From NCBI GenBank assembly GCA_023386885.1, contig JAEWIX010000042.1, forward strand, positions 1-64,000: DNA of 64,000 nt, read 5' to 3'. The stretch is from Pseudomonadota bacterium. Lineage in GTDB: Bacteria; Pseudomonadota; Alphaproteobacteria; Rhizobiales; Xanthobacteraceae. A program made the position numbers and the translations under genes. A model generated the notes under the pieces. It did no database searches and was not told the DNA's origin. It saw only the letters and a program-made list of their open reading frames with translations. Positions 17,041 through 25,580 of this stretch are shown piece after piece (position 1 is the first letter of the stretch; each line of letters opens with the position of its first letter).

Positions 17041-18072
17041 ATGAGCGCGGATCACGACGTCGGCGAGATTTCGTTGCGACGTGCCCGTTGGGGGCACGGC
17101 GAAACCGCCTTCTGGCTGGTCGCGATCGCTTCCATCTTCGTTTTTTCCGATCGCTACCTGATCCTGACCGAAATGGCCTGGCTTGGGTTGTTCGCGCTAT
17201 CGCTCGATCTGATCCTCGGCTATGCCGGGATCGTTTCGCTCGGCCACGCCGCCTTCTTCGGCGTCGGCGCCTATTGCGCGGGGCTGCTGGCGGTGCACGG
17301 CATCGTCAAGGAACCGGTCCTGGCGCTGTTGGTCGCCGGGCTCGCCGCCACGGTTCTGGGCTTCGCGACCAGCTTCCTGGTGATCCGAGGCTCGGAGCTC
17401 AGCCAGTTGATGGTGACGCTCGGCATCGCGCTGCTGCTGCGCGAACTCGCCAACAAGTTCTCCGACATCACCGGTGGTTTTGACGGATTGCAAGGTATCG
17501 TCATCGATCCGGTCCTCGGCCTGTTTGCCTTCGATATCTTCGGCAAGGTCGGCTTCATCTACTGCCTCGTGGTATTGTTCGTGCTGTTCCTGTTGGCGCG
17601 CCTGATCGTGCATTCGCCGTTCGGCCTGTCGCTGCGTGCAATCCGCAACAGTCCGCTGCGCGCCGCAGCCATCGGCATTCCGGTCAACCGGCGGTTGATC
17701 GCGATTTATACGTTGTCGGCGTTCTATGCGGGGATCGCCGGCGCCTTGTTCACGCAGACCACGGCGCTGGCCTCGCTCGACGTGTTTTCGTTCGAGCGCT
17801 CCGCCGACCTTTTGCTGGTGCTGGTGATCGGTGGCGCCGGTTATCTTTACGGCGGCTTGATCGGCGCCGTGGTGTTCCGGGTGCTGCAGGACATGTTCTC
17901 GTCATGGACGCCGCAGTTCTGGCAGTTCTGGATCGGGCTGGTGCTGGTGTCGATCGTTCTGATCGGTCGTGAGCGGATGTATCGCGGCGTGCTGTGGCTG
18001 CCGCGACTCCTGATGCAACGCGTGGTCGCAATGCGCGATGGCGCGGCCGCCTCGGATCGGAGCGCGTCATGA
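17041..18072 (+). CDS. Liv-type ABC transporter permease (LivM-like)
   Basis: Inner-membrane permease of 343 residues with about nine membrane spans. It has the LivM motif LDLILGYAGIVSLGHAAFFG and the coupling region SLRAIRNSPLRAAAIGIPVNRR. It starts 58 bp after the LivH-like gene, and its stop overlaps the start of the LivG-like gene (ATGA), so the translation of the two is coupled. Unlike the LivM of the first operon, it lacks an N-terminal extension before the first span apart from about 20 charged residues. Confidence 0.93.
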   Translation: MSADHDVGEISLRRARWGHGETAFWLVAIASIFVFSDRYLILTEMAWLGLFALSLDLILGYAGIVSLGHAAFFGVGAYCAGLLAVHGIVKEPVLALLVAGLAATVLGFATSFLVIRGSELSQLMVTLGIALLLRELANKFSDITGGFDGLQGIVIDPVLGLFAFDIFGKVGFIYCLVVLFVLFLLARLIVHSPFGLSLRAIRNSPLRAAAIGIPVNRRLIAIYTLSAFYAGIAGALFTQTTALASLDVFSFERSADLLLVLVIGGAGYLYGGLIGAVVFRVLQDMFSSWTPQFWQFWIGLVLVSIVLIGRERMYRGVLWLPRLLMQRVVAMRDGAAASDRSAS

Positions 18073-18821
18073 CATTCGCGCTGGAAACCATCGGCCTCGA
18101 TAAGCAGTTCGGCGGCCTGCACGTCACCCGCGACCTGTCGCTGAAGATCGCGGCCGGCGCGCGCCACGCGCTGATCGGTCCCAACGGCGCCGGCAAGACC
18201 ACGGTGATCAATCTGCTGACCGGCGTGATCAAACCGAACGGCGGCAGGATCCTGTTGCAAGGCGCGGAGATCACCGGCCTTACGGTACAGGCGCGGGTGT
18301 TGCGGGGGCTGTCGCGGACCTTCCAGATCAACCAGCTTTACGCCGATCTGACGCCGCTCGAGACCATCGGGCTCGCGGTGTCGGAACGGCTCGGCCATGG
18401 CGGCGACTGGTGGCGGCGGCTCGGCTCTCGCGCCAACGTCAATGTCGAGATCGCGGAGACGCTGGCGCGTTTCCATCTGCTCGACGTGATGAACGAGCCG
18501 ACCGGCATGTTGCCTTACGGCAAGCAGCGTCTGCTGGAGATCGCGCTCGCCATCGCAACCAAGCCGCGGGTGCTGTTGCTGGACGAGCCCGCGGCCGGCG
18601 TCCCACAAAGCGAGCGGCACGATATTCTCGCCGCCGTCGCGGGCCTGCCGCGCGAGGTGACGGTGCTTCTGATCGAGCACGACATGGACCTCGTGTTTTC
18701 CTTCGCGGATCGCATTTCGGTGCTGGTCAATGGCGCGATGCTGGTCGAGGGGGCGCCGGACGAAGTCGCGCGTGACCCGCGCGTCAAGGCGGTTTATCTC
18801 GGCGAGGGCGCCGATGCGTGA
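18069..18821 (+). CDS. Liv-type ABC transporter ATP-binding protein (LivG-like)
   Basis: ATPase of 250 residues. The ATG at 18069 overlaps the LivM stop by 4 bp and gives MTFALETIGLDKQFGGLHVT; a longer frame from 17994 would run inside livM and is not used. Walker A GPNGAGKTT, the loop RTFQINQLYADLTPLETIGLA, a divergent signature LPYGKQRLLE and Walker B VLLLDEPAAGVP are all present. The end VKAVYLGEGADA is the LivG-type terminus. It overlaps the LivF-like gene by 8 bp. Confidence 0.94.
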   Translation: MTFALETIGLDKQFGGLHVTRDLSLKIAAGARHALIGPNGAGKTTVINLLTGVIKPNGGRILLQGAEITGLTVQARVLRGLSRTFQINQLYADLTPLETIGLAVSERLGHGGDWWRRLGSRANVNVEIAETLARFHLLDVMNEPTGMLPYGKQRLLEIALAIATKPRVLLLDEPAAGVPQSERHDILAAVAGLPREVTVLLIEHDMDLVFSFADRISVLVNGAMLVEGAPDEVARDPRVKAVYLGEGADA

Positions 18822-19524
18822 ATTGCTGAACATCGAAAACCTGCGCGCCGGTTACGGTGAAGCCGTGGTGTTGCCGGACATGACGCTGAAGCTTGCGGAT
18901 GGCGAAGTGTTGGCGCTGCTCGGCCGCAACGGCACCGGCAAGACCACATTGATCAATTCCATCGTCGGCGCCACGCGCCGCTTCAGCGGCACCATCCAAC
19001 TCGGCGATGTCGACCTGACGCCGCTTCGCTCGGACCAGCGCGCCCGCGTCGGGATCGGGTGGGTGCCACAGGAGCGCAATATCTTCCGTTCGCTCACCGT
19101 CGAAGAAAACATGACGGCTGTGGCACAGCCCGGCCCGTGGGACGTGGAGCGGGTCTACATCATGTTTCCGCGTCTCAGGGAGCGGCGCAAGAATTTCGGC
19201 AATCAGCTCTCGGGTGGCGAGCAGCAGATGCTGGCGATCGGCCGCGCGCTGACGCTCAATCCGAAAGTGCTGCTGCTGGACGAGCCAACCGAAGGGCTTG
19301 CGCCGATCATCGTCGATGAACTGCTGGCGGCGCTTGGTGCGATCACCCGCGCCGGGGGCATTTGCACGATCATTGTCGAGCAGAATGCCCACAAGATCCT
19401 TCGCCTTGCGGACCGCGTGGTGATCCTCGATCGCGGAACCATCGTCCACGAGGCGTTGAGCGCGGCGTTGCAGTCGGATGCGACGCCGCTGGAGCGTTTC
19501 CTCGGTGTCGGAGGAAAGGCGTAA
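18814..19524 (+). CDS. Liv-type ABC transporter ATP-binding protein (LivF-like)
   Basis: ATPase of 236 residues, the standard LivF length. ATG 18814 lies within the last codons of the LivG-like gene, so translation is coupled. Walker A GRNGTGKTT, the Q-loop region VGIGWVPQERNIFRSLTVEENM, the signature LSGGEQQMLAIGRAL and Walker B VLLLDEPTEGLAP are present. It completes a five-gene importer (binding protein, two permeases, two ATPases). The MetE-like gene follows 79 bp downstream and is probably co-transcribed. Confidence 0.94.
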   Translation: MRELLNIENLRAGYGEAVVLPDMTLKLADGEVLALLGRNGTGKTTLINSIVGATRRFSGTIQLGDVDLTPLRSDQRARVGIGWVPQERNIFRSLTVEENMTAVAQPGPWDVERVYIMFPRLRERRKNFGNQLSGGEQQMLAIGRALTLNPKVLLLDEPTEGLAPIIVDELLAALGAITRAGGICTIIVEQNAHKILRLADRVVILDRGTIVHEALSAALQSDATPLERFLGVGGKA

Positions 19525-19603
19525 TGCGCTTGTTGTCGCGACGTTGCTTCGCTACGTTCGCGGCGGCGGATAACCGTCCAATACGATCTCGGGAGTAAGA
19601 CTG

Positions 19604-20719
19604 ATGCAAAGAACAAAACCGCCGTTTCGCGCCGATGAAGTGGGGAGCCTGCTGCGCCCGCCGCGCATCAAGGAAGCGCGCGCCAAGCTGGAGAAAGGCG
19701 AGATTTCGGCGGACGATTTGCGCACGATCGAGGACAGCGAGATCGAGAAAGTCGTACACAAGCAGGCGTCGATCGGCCTGAAGCTCGCGACCGACGGCGA
19801 GTTTCGCCGCTCGTGGTGGCACTTCGACTTCCTCAAGGATCTGGTCGGCTGCGAACTGTTTCACCCGGAGCTCGGCATTCAGTTCGCCGGCGTGCAGACC
19901 CGGCACGACGCGGTACGCGTGATCGGTAAGGTCGATTTTCCGGATACCCATCCGATGCTCGATCACTTCCGCTTCCTGAAGAAGCACGCCGATGCGGCCG
20001 GCGTCACTGCCAAGATGACGATTCCCTCGCCAGCGGTGCTGCATTTCCGCGGCGGCCGCAACCTGATCTCGAAGGAGGTTTATCCCGACCTCGAACCGTT
20101 CTTCGAAGACCTTGGCAAGACCTATCGCAAGGCGGTGAAGGCTTTCTACGATGCGGGCTGTCGATATTTGCAGTTCGACGACACCGTGTGGGCCTATCTG
20201 TGCTCGCAGGAAGAACTGAAGAAGTCGCGTGAGCGCGGCGACAATCCGGATGGCCTGCAGGAAATCTATGCCCGCGTCATCAACTACGCCATCGCCGAGC
20301 GTCCGGCCGACATGACCATCACGACGCACGTGTGTCGCGGCAATTTCCGCTCGACCTGGATTTCGTCCGGCGGTTATGAGCCGGTGGCGGAAACATTGCT
20401 CGGCAAGATCAACTACGACGGCTACTTCCTCGAATACGATTCCGACCGCGCCGGCGGGTTCGAACCGCTCCGTTTTCTGCCGAAGGGCAACAAGATCGTG
20501 GTGGTCGGCGTCATCACCTCGAAGTTTGGCGAACTGGAAAACAAGGCCGACATCGAACGCCGCTTGCGGGAAGCCGCCAAGTTCGCGCCGCTGGAGCAGC
20601 TCGCAGTGTCGCCGCAATGTGGCTTCGCCTCGACGGAGGAGGGCAACGTGCTGTCGGAAGACGAGCAGTGGGCCAAGCTGACGCTGGCCGTCAATGTCGC
20701 GAAGGATGTGTGGGGCTGA
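19604..20719 (+). CDS. MetE C-terminal-domain-like cobalamin-independent methyltransferase
   Basis: A 371-residue protein equivalent to the C-terminal catalytic half of MetE; full MetE is about 750 residues. Zinc-ligand candidates are H242 and C244 (THVCRGN), E277 (FLEYDS) and C339 (SPQCGF), so the metal site looks complete. Such short homologues lack the N-terminal folate-clamping half and are known or suspected to use other methyl donors. The gene follows the second Liv operon and may demethylate or transmethylate the imported compound. That link is inferred from position only. The product is cytoplasmic. Confidence 0.85.
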   Translation: MQRTKPPFRADEVGSLLRPPRIKEARAKLEKGEISADDLRTIEDSEIEKVVHKQASIGLKLATDGEFRRSWWHFDFLKDLVGCELFHPELGIQFAGVQTRHDAVRVIGKVDFPDTHPMLDHFRFLKKHADAAGVTAKMTIPSPAVLHFRGGRNLISKEVYPDLEPFFEDLGKTYRKAVKAFYDAGCRYLQFDDTVWAYLCSQEELKKSRERGDNPDGLQEIYARVINYAIAERPADMTITTHVCRGNFRSTWISSGGYEPVAETLLGKINYDGYFLEYDSDRAGGFEPLRFLPKGNKIVVVGVITSKFGELENKADIERRLREAAKFAPLEQLAVSPQCGFASTEEGNVLSEDEQWAKLTLAVNVAKDVWG

Positions 20720-20733
20720 CGAGGCCGCGCCGT

Positions 20734-21140
20734 ATGGTGTGTGCTGAACGAAGCGGGGCGATGCTTTGCGGCGCATTCCTCGCATGGATGCTTGTCGCCG
20801 GGATGAGCCCGGCGGCGGCACAAGCAGAGCATTGGGTCGGCGAATGGCGACAGGTCGAGTCCAATGCGGGTCCGTGTCCTTCGTGCCGGATCACGATTTC
20901 CGGTACGGGGCGCGTGCTGACGGTGACCGCCAACAATGGCTGGACGGCGCAGGTGATGGCTGCCGTAGAGAATGGCCTCGCCGCAGCGCACGGCGAGGGG
21001 CAATGGAATGAAGCGCGGGTCGGAAGGCTTGCCGGCCTGCCATTCACCTGACCGAGCGCGGCGATCGGCTGCATATGTCCATGCGGATCATGCGTGCCGG
21101 ACGGATCTGGACGGTTCGCGCAGCTTTCGGCCGACGCTGA
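20734..21140 (+). pseudogene. Small exported protein gene with an apparent frameshift
   Basis: From ATG 20734 (or ATG 20761) the frame encodes a signal peptide (MLCGAFLAWMLVAGMSPAAAQ) and a mature part with WVGEWRQVES, CPSC and a stretch like TVTANNGWTAQVM. It stops at 21051. The downstream reading frame continues plausibly as HLTERGDRLHMSMRIMRAG to a stop at 21140, as if one base were missing near 21040-21045. Either the gene is broken, the real protein ends early, or there is a sequencing error. It resembles no family I recognise. It begins 14 bp after the MetE-like gene. Confidence 0.5.
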
Positions 21141-21191
21141 CGCGGATCTCGCTCCGGTAGATGCGTCGGCGAAGGACGCGTGGGGCTGCGA

Positions 21192-22085
21192 TCACTGTGG
21201 CGTCGCGGGCGCCGCGTCGAGCAACGTCCGGATGCGCGCCAGTTTGTCCGGATTGCGCGTGATGTAGATGCGCGTGATCAATCCGTTCTCGATGTCGAGC
21301 GCGGTAGTCTGCACCACGTCGCGCTCGCGGCTGATGTAGCCGGGCAGGCCGTCGATCCGCAGTGGACGGAACGACGACGGTGGTGAGAGACCGTACTTGC
21401 GCATGAGCCCGCGATAGAGTCGCAACACGCGCGCCAAGCCGAAGATCGGATTGCGGAATGCGAGCACCTTGCCGCCGCCGTCCGATTGCAGGACGACATC
21501 CTTCGCCAACAATCGGCCGAGCGTCTGTACATCGCCCAATCGCGTGGCGTCGAAGAAGGCGGCTGCGATCCGTTCGCCTTCGTCGCTCGCCACCGGAAAG
21601 CGTGGCCGCGCCTCCTGCACATGCTTGCGTGCACGCACGGCCAGTTGCCGCACCGCCGGCGGTTCGCGGCCCAGCGTGCTTGCGACCTCGTCGAGCGCAA
21701 CGCCGAACACGTCGTGGAGCAGAAATGCCGCACGCTCCAGCGGCGAAAGCCGTTCGAGCGCCATCATCAGCGTAAGCGTCAGATCGTCGTGGTCCGGCTC
21801 GTCGGGCGCTTCGGCGATCGGGTCGGGCAACCAGGTGCCGAAATAGGTTTCGCGTCGCGCGCGGGCGGAGTTTATGGCGTCGAGACAGAGTCGCGTCACC
21901 ACGCGCGACAGGAAGGCGGGCGGCGACCGGATGTCCATGCGATCGTTGCGCTGCCAGCGCAGCCAGGCGTCCTGCACGACGTCTTCAGCTTCGCTCATCG
22001 AACCGAGCATCCGATAGGCGAGGCGCAGCAGCCTTGGCCGTTGCGCCTCGAAGATCGCCGTCGCTGCGTCAGGCGGCCGCGACAC
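21192..22085 (-). CDS. ECF41-type RNA polymerase sigma factor (SigJ-like)
   Basis: Extracytoplasmic-function sigma factor of 297 residues with a fused C-terminal SnoaL-like domain that regulates its own activity, in place of an anti-sigma factor. Region 2 is RLAYRMLGSMSEAEDVVQDAW; region 4 is around residues 105-160. The ECF41 hallmarks are all present: WLPDP (85-89), DGGGK (202-206) and NPDKL (278-282). Its start overlaps the end of the carboxymuconolactone-decarboxylase gene by 17 bp, so the two form an operon. An ECF41-type promoter precedes that operon, implying autoregulation. The stimulus is unknown. Confidence 0.93.
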   Translation of the reverse strand: MSRPPDAATAIFEAQRPRLLRLAYRMLGSMSEAEDVVQDAWLRWQRNDRMDIRSPPAFLSRVVTRLCLDAINSARARRETYFGTWLPDPIAEAPDEPDHDDLTLTLMMALERLSPLERAAFLLHDVFGVALDEVASTLGREPPAVRQLAVRARKHVQEARPRFPVASDEGERIAAAFFDATRLGDVQTLGRLLAKDVVLQSDGGGKVLAFRNPIFGLARVLRLYRGLMRKYGLSPPSSFRPLRIDGLPGYISRERDVVQTTALDIENGLITRIYITRNPDKLARIRTLLDAAPATPQ

Positions 22086-22536
22086 GCGCCGCTTCCTTGG
22101 GGTGCGCCGCCCGCAAGCCGATGGCGAACCTGTTCCAGGCGTTGATGGTGCCTATCAGCATCGTGAGGTTGACCTGCTCGGCCTCGCTGAACTCGCGTCT
22201 CACCGCCTCGTAGTCTTCATCCGGCGCACCGGTTTCGGAAATCAGTGTCAACGCCTCGGTCCAGGCGAGAGCCGCCCGCTCGCGGGGGCTGTAGAGCGAG
22301 GATTCGCGCCAGGCGCTGAGTAGGTAGATGCGCATCTCCGTTTCGCCGGCCTTGCGGGCGTCGGTGGCGTGCATGTGGATGCAATAGGCGCATTCGTTGA
22401 TCTGCGAGGCGCGCAGCTTCACCAGTTCGATCAGGCTGTGCTCGAGGCCGCTCGCCTTGATCGCGGTCTCGACCGCCACGAGGGCCTTGATCGGCTCGGG
22501 GGCGGTCTTGAAAGGATCCTGGATACGCTGGGTCAT
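22069..22536 (-). CDS. Carboxymuconolactone decarboxylase / AhpD-like protein, ECF41 partner
   Basis: A 155-residue AhpD-fold protein with the redox motif C49-A-Y-C52 and H54/H56, typical of alkylhydroperoxidase-like members rather than true decarboxylases. ATG 22536 has AGGAG just upstream and lies 40 bp after the ECF41-type promoter; a longer frame to 22620 would run through that promoter and is rejected. ECF41 sigma factors are usually encoded beside a carboxymuconolactone decarboxylase-like, oxidoreductase or epimerase gene that is their main target, and this pair fits. It is probably involved in oxidative or reactive-compound stress. Confidence 0.92.
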   Translation of the reverse strand: MTQRIQDPFKTAPEPIKALVAVETAIKASGLEHSLIELVKLRASQINECAYCIHMHATDARKAGETEMRIYLLSAWRESSLYSPRERAALAWTEALTLISETGAPDEDYEAVRREFSEAEQVNLTMLIGTINAWNRFAIGLRAAHPKEAARVAAA

Positions 22537-22575
22537 GAGAGGGCTCCTGGGTTGCAAGAAGGGAATCACGATCAT

Positions 22576-22602
22576 GACGAGGCGGCGTGTCCGGATGTGA
22601 CA
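22576..22602 (-). promoter_or_regulatory. ECF41-type sigma factor promoter
   Basis: On the minus strand TGTCACA (22602-22596) is followed by exactly 16 bases and then CGTC (22579-22576). This equals the known ECF41 consensus TGTCACA-N16-CGTC. It lies 40 bp upstream of the ATG of the AhpD-like gene, which is followed by the ECF41 sigma gene, so the sigma factor very likely drives its own operon. Confidence 0.85.
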
Positions 22603-22777
22603 TGGCCTGCGTCCCGTCATCGTCTTTTTTCAACGATGCGCTTGGCGCGGCGGTTTTCAAGGCCGGGATGGTCGTGAAATTCGGGTTTTCATTGTGGGAA
22701 GATAGTGATAGATAAGTTCGTCAGAGCATTCTCTGCCCACCAATTCTGCCCACTCACAGCCTGGCCCACCCGTCATC

Positions 22778-24133
22778 ATGAAACACGATCAGTTGCTCGG
22801 TCAGATCACCGACTTCTGCCGTCAGGTTGAGATGGCGGAATCGACCTTTGGCCGTCGCGCGGTGAACGACGGGAAGCTGGTGGCGCGGTTGCGCGAGGGC
22901 AAGCGCATCACCATCGACACACTGGAACGCATCCAGCTTTATATCGCAACCAACACGCCGGGCGGAGTGGTTCCACCGCGCGAACTGGATGCGCCGATCG
23001 AGCGGCGTGATCCGCGAGCCAATTTCCGCTTCTTCGAGAACCGGCAAAAATATCTGCTGTTCGTCCACACATGTAGCGAGAAGCGGGTGATCGCCGACCG
23101 CATCGCGATGGAACTGGGCAGCATCCATCCGCGGCCGCCGGCGTTGCGGCTGTTCGACGCCGGCTGCGGCGACGGCACCGTGCTGGCGCGGGTGCTGCGG
23201 GCGATGCACGGCCGTTTCCCGCACATGCCGTTCTATGTCGCCGGCAAGGAACTGAGTCTCGAGGACGTCAAGCTGACGCTCGACAAGCTGCCGGACCGGC
23301 TGTTCGAGCATCCCTCGACCGTGTTCGTGCTGACCAACATGCATTACGCCGAGGCGCCGTGGTTGGCGCCGCGCGCTGCTGCAGCCGCCGCCGGGATGGT
23401 CTGGCGCGAAGTGCCGCTGCGCGGCCATTCGGCGGGCGAATTCGAAGCCCAAATCGCCGAATTGCAGCCGTTCCTGCAAGAGAACTGGCGGGCCAGCGTC
23501 AGCGAGCGCTCCGGGATGCCGGTCTACGAGCGTCCGGTGGCGCTGATCCTCTATCGGGAGGATCACCAGTTCCTGCTGGACTCGGTGATTCCGCGCGCCG
23601 GGCGCGCCGAGGCGAACTTCGATCTGATCATCGCATCGCAGCCCTACCGCGCAAAATCCTCGGAAGCTTTCCGGGCGAAGCGCATCGTCGCCCCGCTGGC
23701 GCGCGCGTTGCGACCCGGAGGCCGAATGATAGGAATTCATTCCCATGGAAGCGATCCGGGGATGGAAATTGTCCAGGCGGTGTGGCCGGGGGAAAATCCG
23801 TTTCCGGTCAATCGTCATGAGTTGCTGCGCGCCGTCAAATACGAACTGGGATCGGCGGCGCGTGACCTCAACTTTAATGCCTATTCCGATAGCCGTTCGA
23901 TCTTCCGATATGATATGGAAGCGCTGCCGCACGAGGTTACCGGACCGATCGGGACCTCGACGGCGTTCGCAGCCTGGAATGCGGCGGTCTATGTCGCCCA
24001 GATCGAAGATGACCGCCTGACGGAGATTACCCAGAGCGGCGGTTATCTCGATGCCACGCGGGACGTTCTGCGCAAGTATAACGGGCTGTGGTTTTACGAT
24101 GAATCCTACGTCATCTCGCGCCGTCGCGACTGA
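22778..24133 (+). CDS. Uncharacterised SAM-dependent methyltransferase next to metK
   Basis: A 451-residue protein. Residues 1-60 (LGQITDFCRQVEMAESTFGRR, then RITIDTLERIQLYI) look like a helix-turn-helix-type segment. Motif I of a class I methyltransferase, DAGCGDGT, is at 127-134. Later IASQPYRAKSSEAF and LRPGGRMIGIHSHG fit motifs IV to VI. It lies 60 bp upstream of metK, with ahcY after that, so it may consume S-adenosylmethionine or sense its supply. I do not recognise a substrate. It has been maintained intact, and the position beside metK and ahcY is unlikely to be accidental. Confidence 0.85.
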   Translation: MKHDQLLGQITDFCRQVEMAESTFGRRAVNDGKLVARLREGKRITIDTLERIQLYIATNTPGGVVPPRELDAPIERRDPRANFRFFENRQKYLLFVHTCSEKRVIADRIAMELGSIHPRPPALRLFDAGCGDGTVLARVLRAMHGRFPHMPFYVAGKELSLEDVKLTLDKLPDRLFEHPSTVFVLTNMHYAEAPWLAPRAAAAAAGMVWREVPLRGHSAGEFEAQIAELQPFLQENWRASVSERSGMPVYERPVALILYREDHQFLLDSVIPRAGRAEANFDLIIASQPYRAKSSEAFRAKRIVAPLARALRPGGRMIGIHSHGSDPGMEIVQAVWPGENPFPVNRHELLRAVKYELGSAARDLNFNAYSDSRSIFRYDMEALPHEVTGPIGTSTAFAAWNAAVYVAQIEDDRLTEITQSGGYLDATRDVLRKYNGLWFYDESYVISRRRD

Positions 24134-24157
24134 CACTTCAGGACAACATGAAAAGAG

Positions 24158-24174
24158 CCGCTCATGGGGAGCGG
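24158..24174 (+). promoter_or_regulatory. Stem-loop in the metK leader
   Basis: CCGCTC (24158-24163) and GAGCGG (24169-24174) pair around the loop ATGGG, 19 bp before the metK ATG, with ACAAGAGG following. It may be a small leader element or the end of transcription from the methyltransferase gene. It does not match the SAM/SAH or SAM-II riboswitch consensus as I know them. Confidence 0.3.
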
Positions 24175-24193
24175 ATGACAAGAGGTTTGTTTG

Positions 24194-25390
24194 ATGCGCG
24201 CGTCTTATCTGTTCACCAGCGAATCCGTTTCCGAAGGTCACCCGGACAAGGTTTGCGACCGGATTTCCGACGAGATCGTCGATCTGTTTTTCCGTGAGGG
24301 GCCGAAAGCGGGCATCGATCCATGGGCGATCCGCGCCGCGTGCGAAACGCTGACCACCACCAACAAGGTCGTGGTTGCGGGTGAGACCCGCGGACCTTCG
24401 AGTGTCACCACCGATCACATCGAGCAGGTGATCCGCGACGCCATCAAGGACATCGGCTACGAGCAGGACGGCTTCCACTGGAAGACCGCGGACGTCGAAA
24501 TTCTGCTGCATCCGCAATCCGCGGATATCGCGCAGGGCGTCGATGCGCTGCAGCCCGGCACCAACAAGGAAGAGGGCGCCGGCGACCAGGGCATCATGTT
24601 CGGCTACGCCACCAACGAGACGCCCGAATTGATGCCGGCGCCGCTGCATTACGCTCACAAGATTCTGCGCCTGATTTCCGAAGCGCGTCACTCCGGCAAG
24701 GAGAAGGTGCTCGGTCCCGACTCCAAGAGCCAGGTGACGGTGCAATACGAGAACGGCAAGCCGGTCGGCGTCCGCGAGATCGTGGTGTCGCACCAGCACC
24801 TCATCGAGGACATGACCTCGAACCAGGTGCGCGAACGCGTCGAGCCTTACGTTCGCGCCGCGTTGCCGGAAGGCTGGATCAACGGCAAGACCATCTGGCA
24901 CATCAACCCGACCGGGAAATTCTTCATCGGCGGTCCCGATGGCGATTCGGGTCTCACCGGCCGCAAGATCATCGTCGATACTTACGGCGGCGCGGCCCCG
25001 CATGGCGGCGGCGCGTTCTCCGGCAAGGATCCGACCAAGGTGGATCGCTCGGCCGCTTACGCCGCCCGCTATCTCGCCAAGAACATCGTTGCCGCCGGCC
25101 TCGCCGACAAGGCGACGTTGCAACTCTCCTACGCCATCGGGGTGGCGCGGCCGCTGTCGATCTACATCGACACCCACGGAACCGGAAAGGTGCCGGAGGA
25201 CAAGCTCGAGCGCATCGTGTCGGAAGCGATGGACCTGACGCCGCGCGGCATCCGCAAGCATCTCGATCTCAACAAGCCGATTTACGCGCGCACCTCCGCT
25301 TACGGTCACTTCGGCCGCACGCCGGACGCCGACGGCGGCTTCTCCTGGGAGAAGACCGACCTTGCCGAAAAGCTCAAGGCTGCGGTGTAA
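24194..25390 (+). CDS. metK: S-adenosylmethionine synthetase MetK
   Basis: Makes S-adenosylmethionine from methionine and ATP in the cytoplasm; 398 residues, the family length. ATG 24194 (MRASYLFTSESVSEGHPDK) is chosen; a TTG one codon earlier is in frame, and AAGAGG lies upstream. Signatures: GHPDK (15-19), GAGDQGIMFGYA (methionine/ATP binding) and GGGAFSGKDPTKVDRSAAY. It lies between a methyltransferase gene and ahcY, which removes the product inhibitor S-adenosylhomocysteine, so the three may act together. Confidence 0.98.
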   Translation: MRASYLFTSESVSEGHPDKVCDRISDEIVDLFFREGPKAGIDPWAIRAACETLTTTNKVVVAGETRGPSSVTTDHIEQVIRDAIKDIGYEQDGFHWKTADVEILLHPQSADIAQGVDALQPGTNKEEGAGDQGIMFGYATNETPELMPAPLHYAHKILRLISEARHSGKEKVLGPDSKSQVTVQYENGKPVGVREIVVSHQHLIEDMTSNQVRERVEPYVRAALPEGWINGKTIWHINPTGKFFIGGPDGDSGLTGRKIIVDTYGGAAPHGGGAFSGKDPTKVDRSAAYAARYLAKNIVAAGLADKATLQLSYAIGVARPLSIYIDTHGTGKVPEDKLERIVSEAMDLTPRGIRKHLDLNKPIYARTSAYGHFGRTPDADGGFSWEKTDLAEKLKAAV

Positions 25391-25411
25391 GGCAAAGCCT
25401 GGATTGTTCAA

Positions 25412-25533
25412 GACGTCATGGCCGGGCTAGAGCGCGAAGCGCGTTTTCGCAATAGGTGTCCCGGCCATCCACGTCTGAGCGCAAAAGCCAAGACGTGGAC
25501 GCCCGGCATAAGGCCGGGCATGTGAGATCAACA
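25412..25533. repeat. Compound palindromic repeat between metK and ahcY
   Basis: The first palindrome pairs GACGTCATGGCCGGG (25412-25426) with CCCGGCCATCCACGTC (25460-25475). A second part holds GCCCGGC...GCCGGGC (25501-25519) after AGACGTGGAC. The pattern is the one I recall as widespread in Bradyrhizobium and Rhodopseudomonas (GGCCGGGACAAGCCCGGCC type). It could form strong RNA hairpins and act as a terminator for metK. Confidence 0.7.
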
Positions 25534-25580
25534 GCGTGTCGGGTGACTTCGTCGGCACGACTCGGATGAGGATATCAATC

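Noticed and set aside
24134..24193. A SAM-sensing riboswitch upstream of metK
   Set aside because: Only one 6-bp stem is present; the conserved bases of the SAM/SAH or SAM-II classes are not found, and the leader is just 60 bp.
22754..25411. An open frame of 885 codons on the minus strand, opposite the methyltransferase and metK genes
   Set aside because: It is the antisense shadow of two real genes. GC-rich codon use keeps the opposite frame free of stops; metK is certain and the antisense product resembles no protein.
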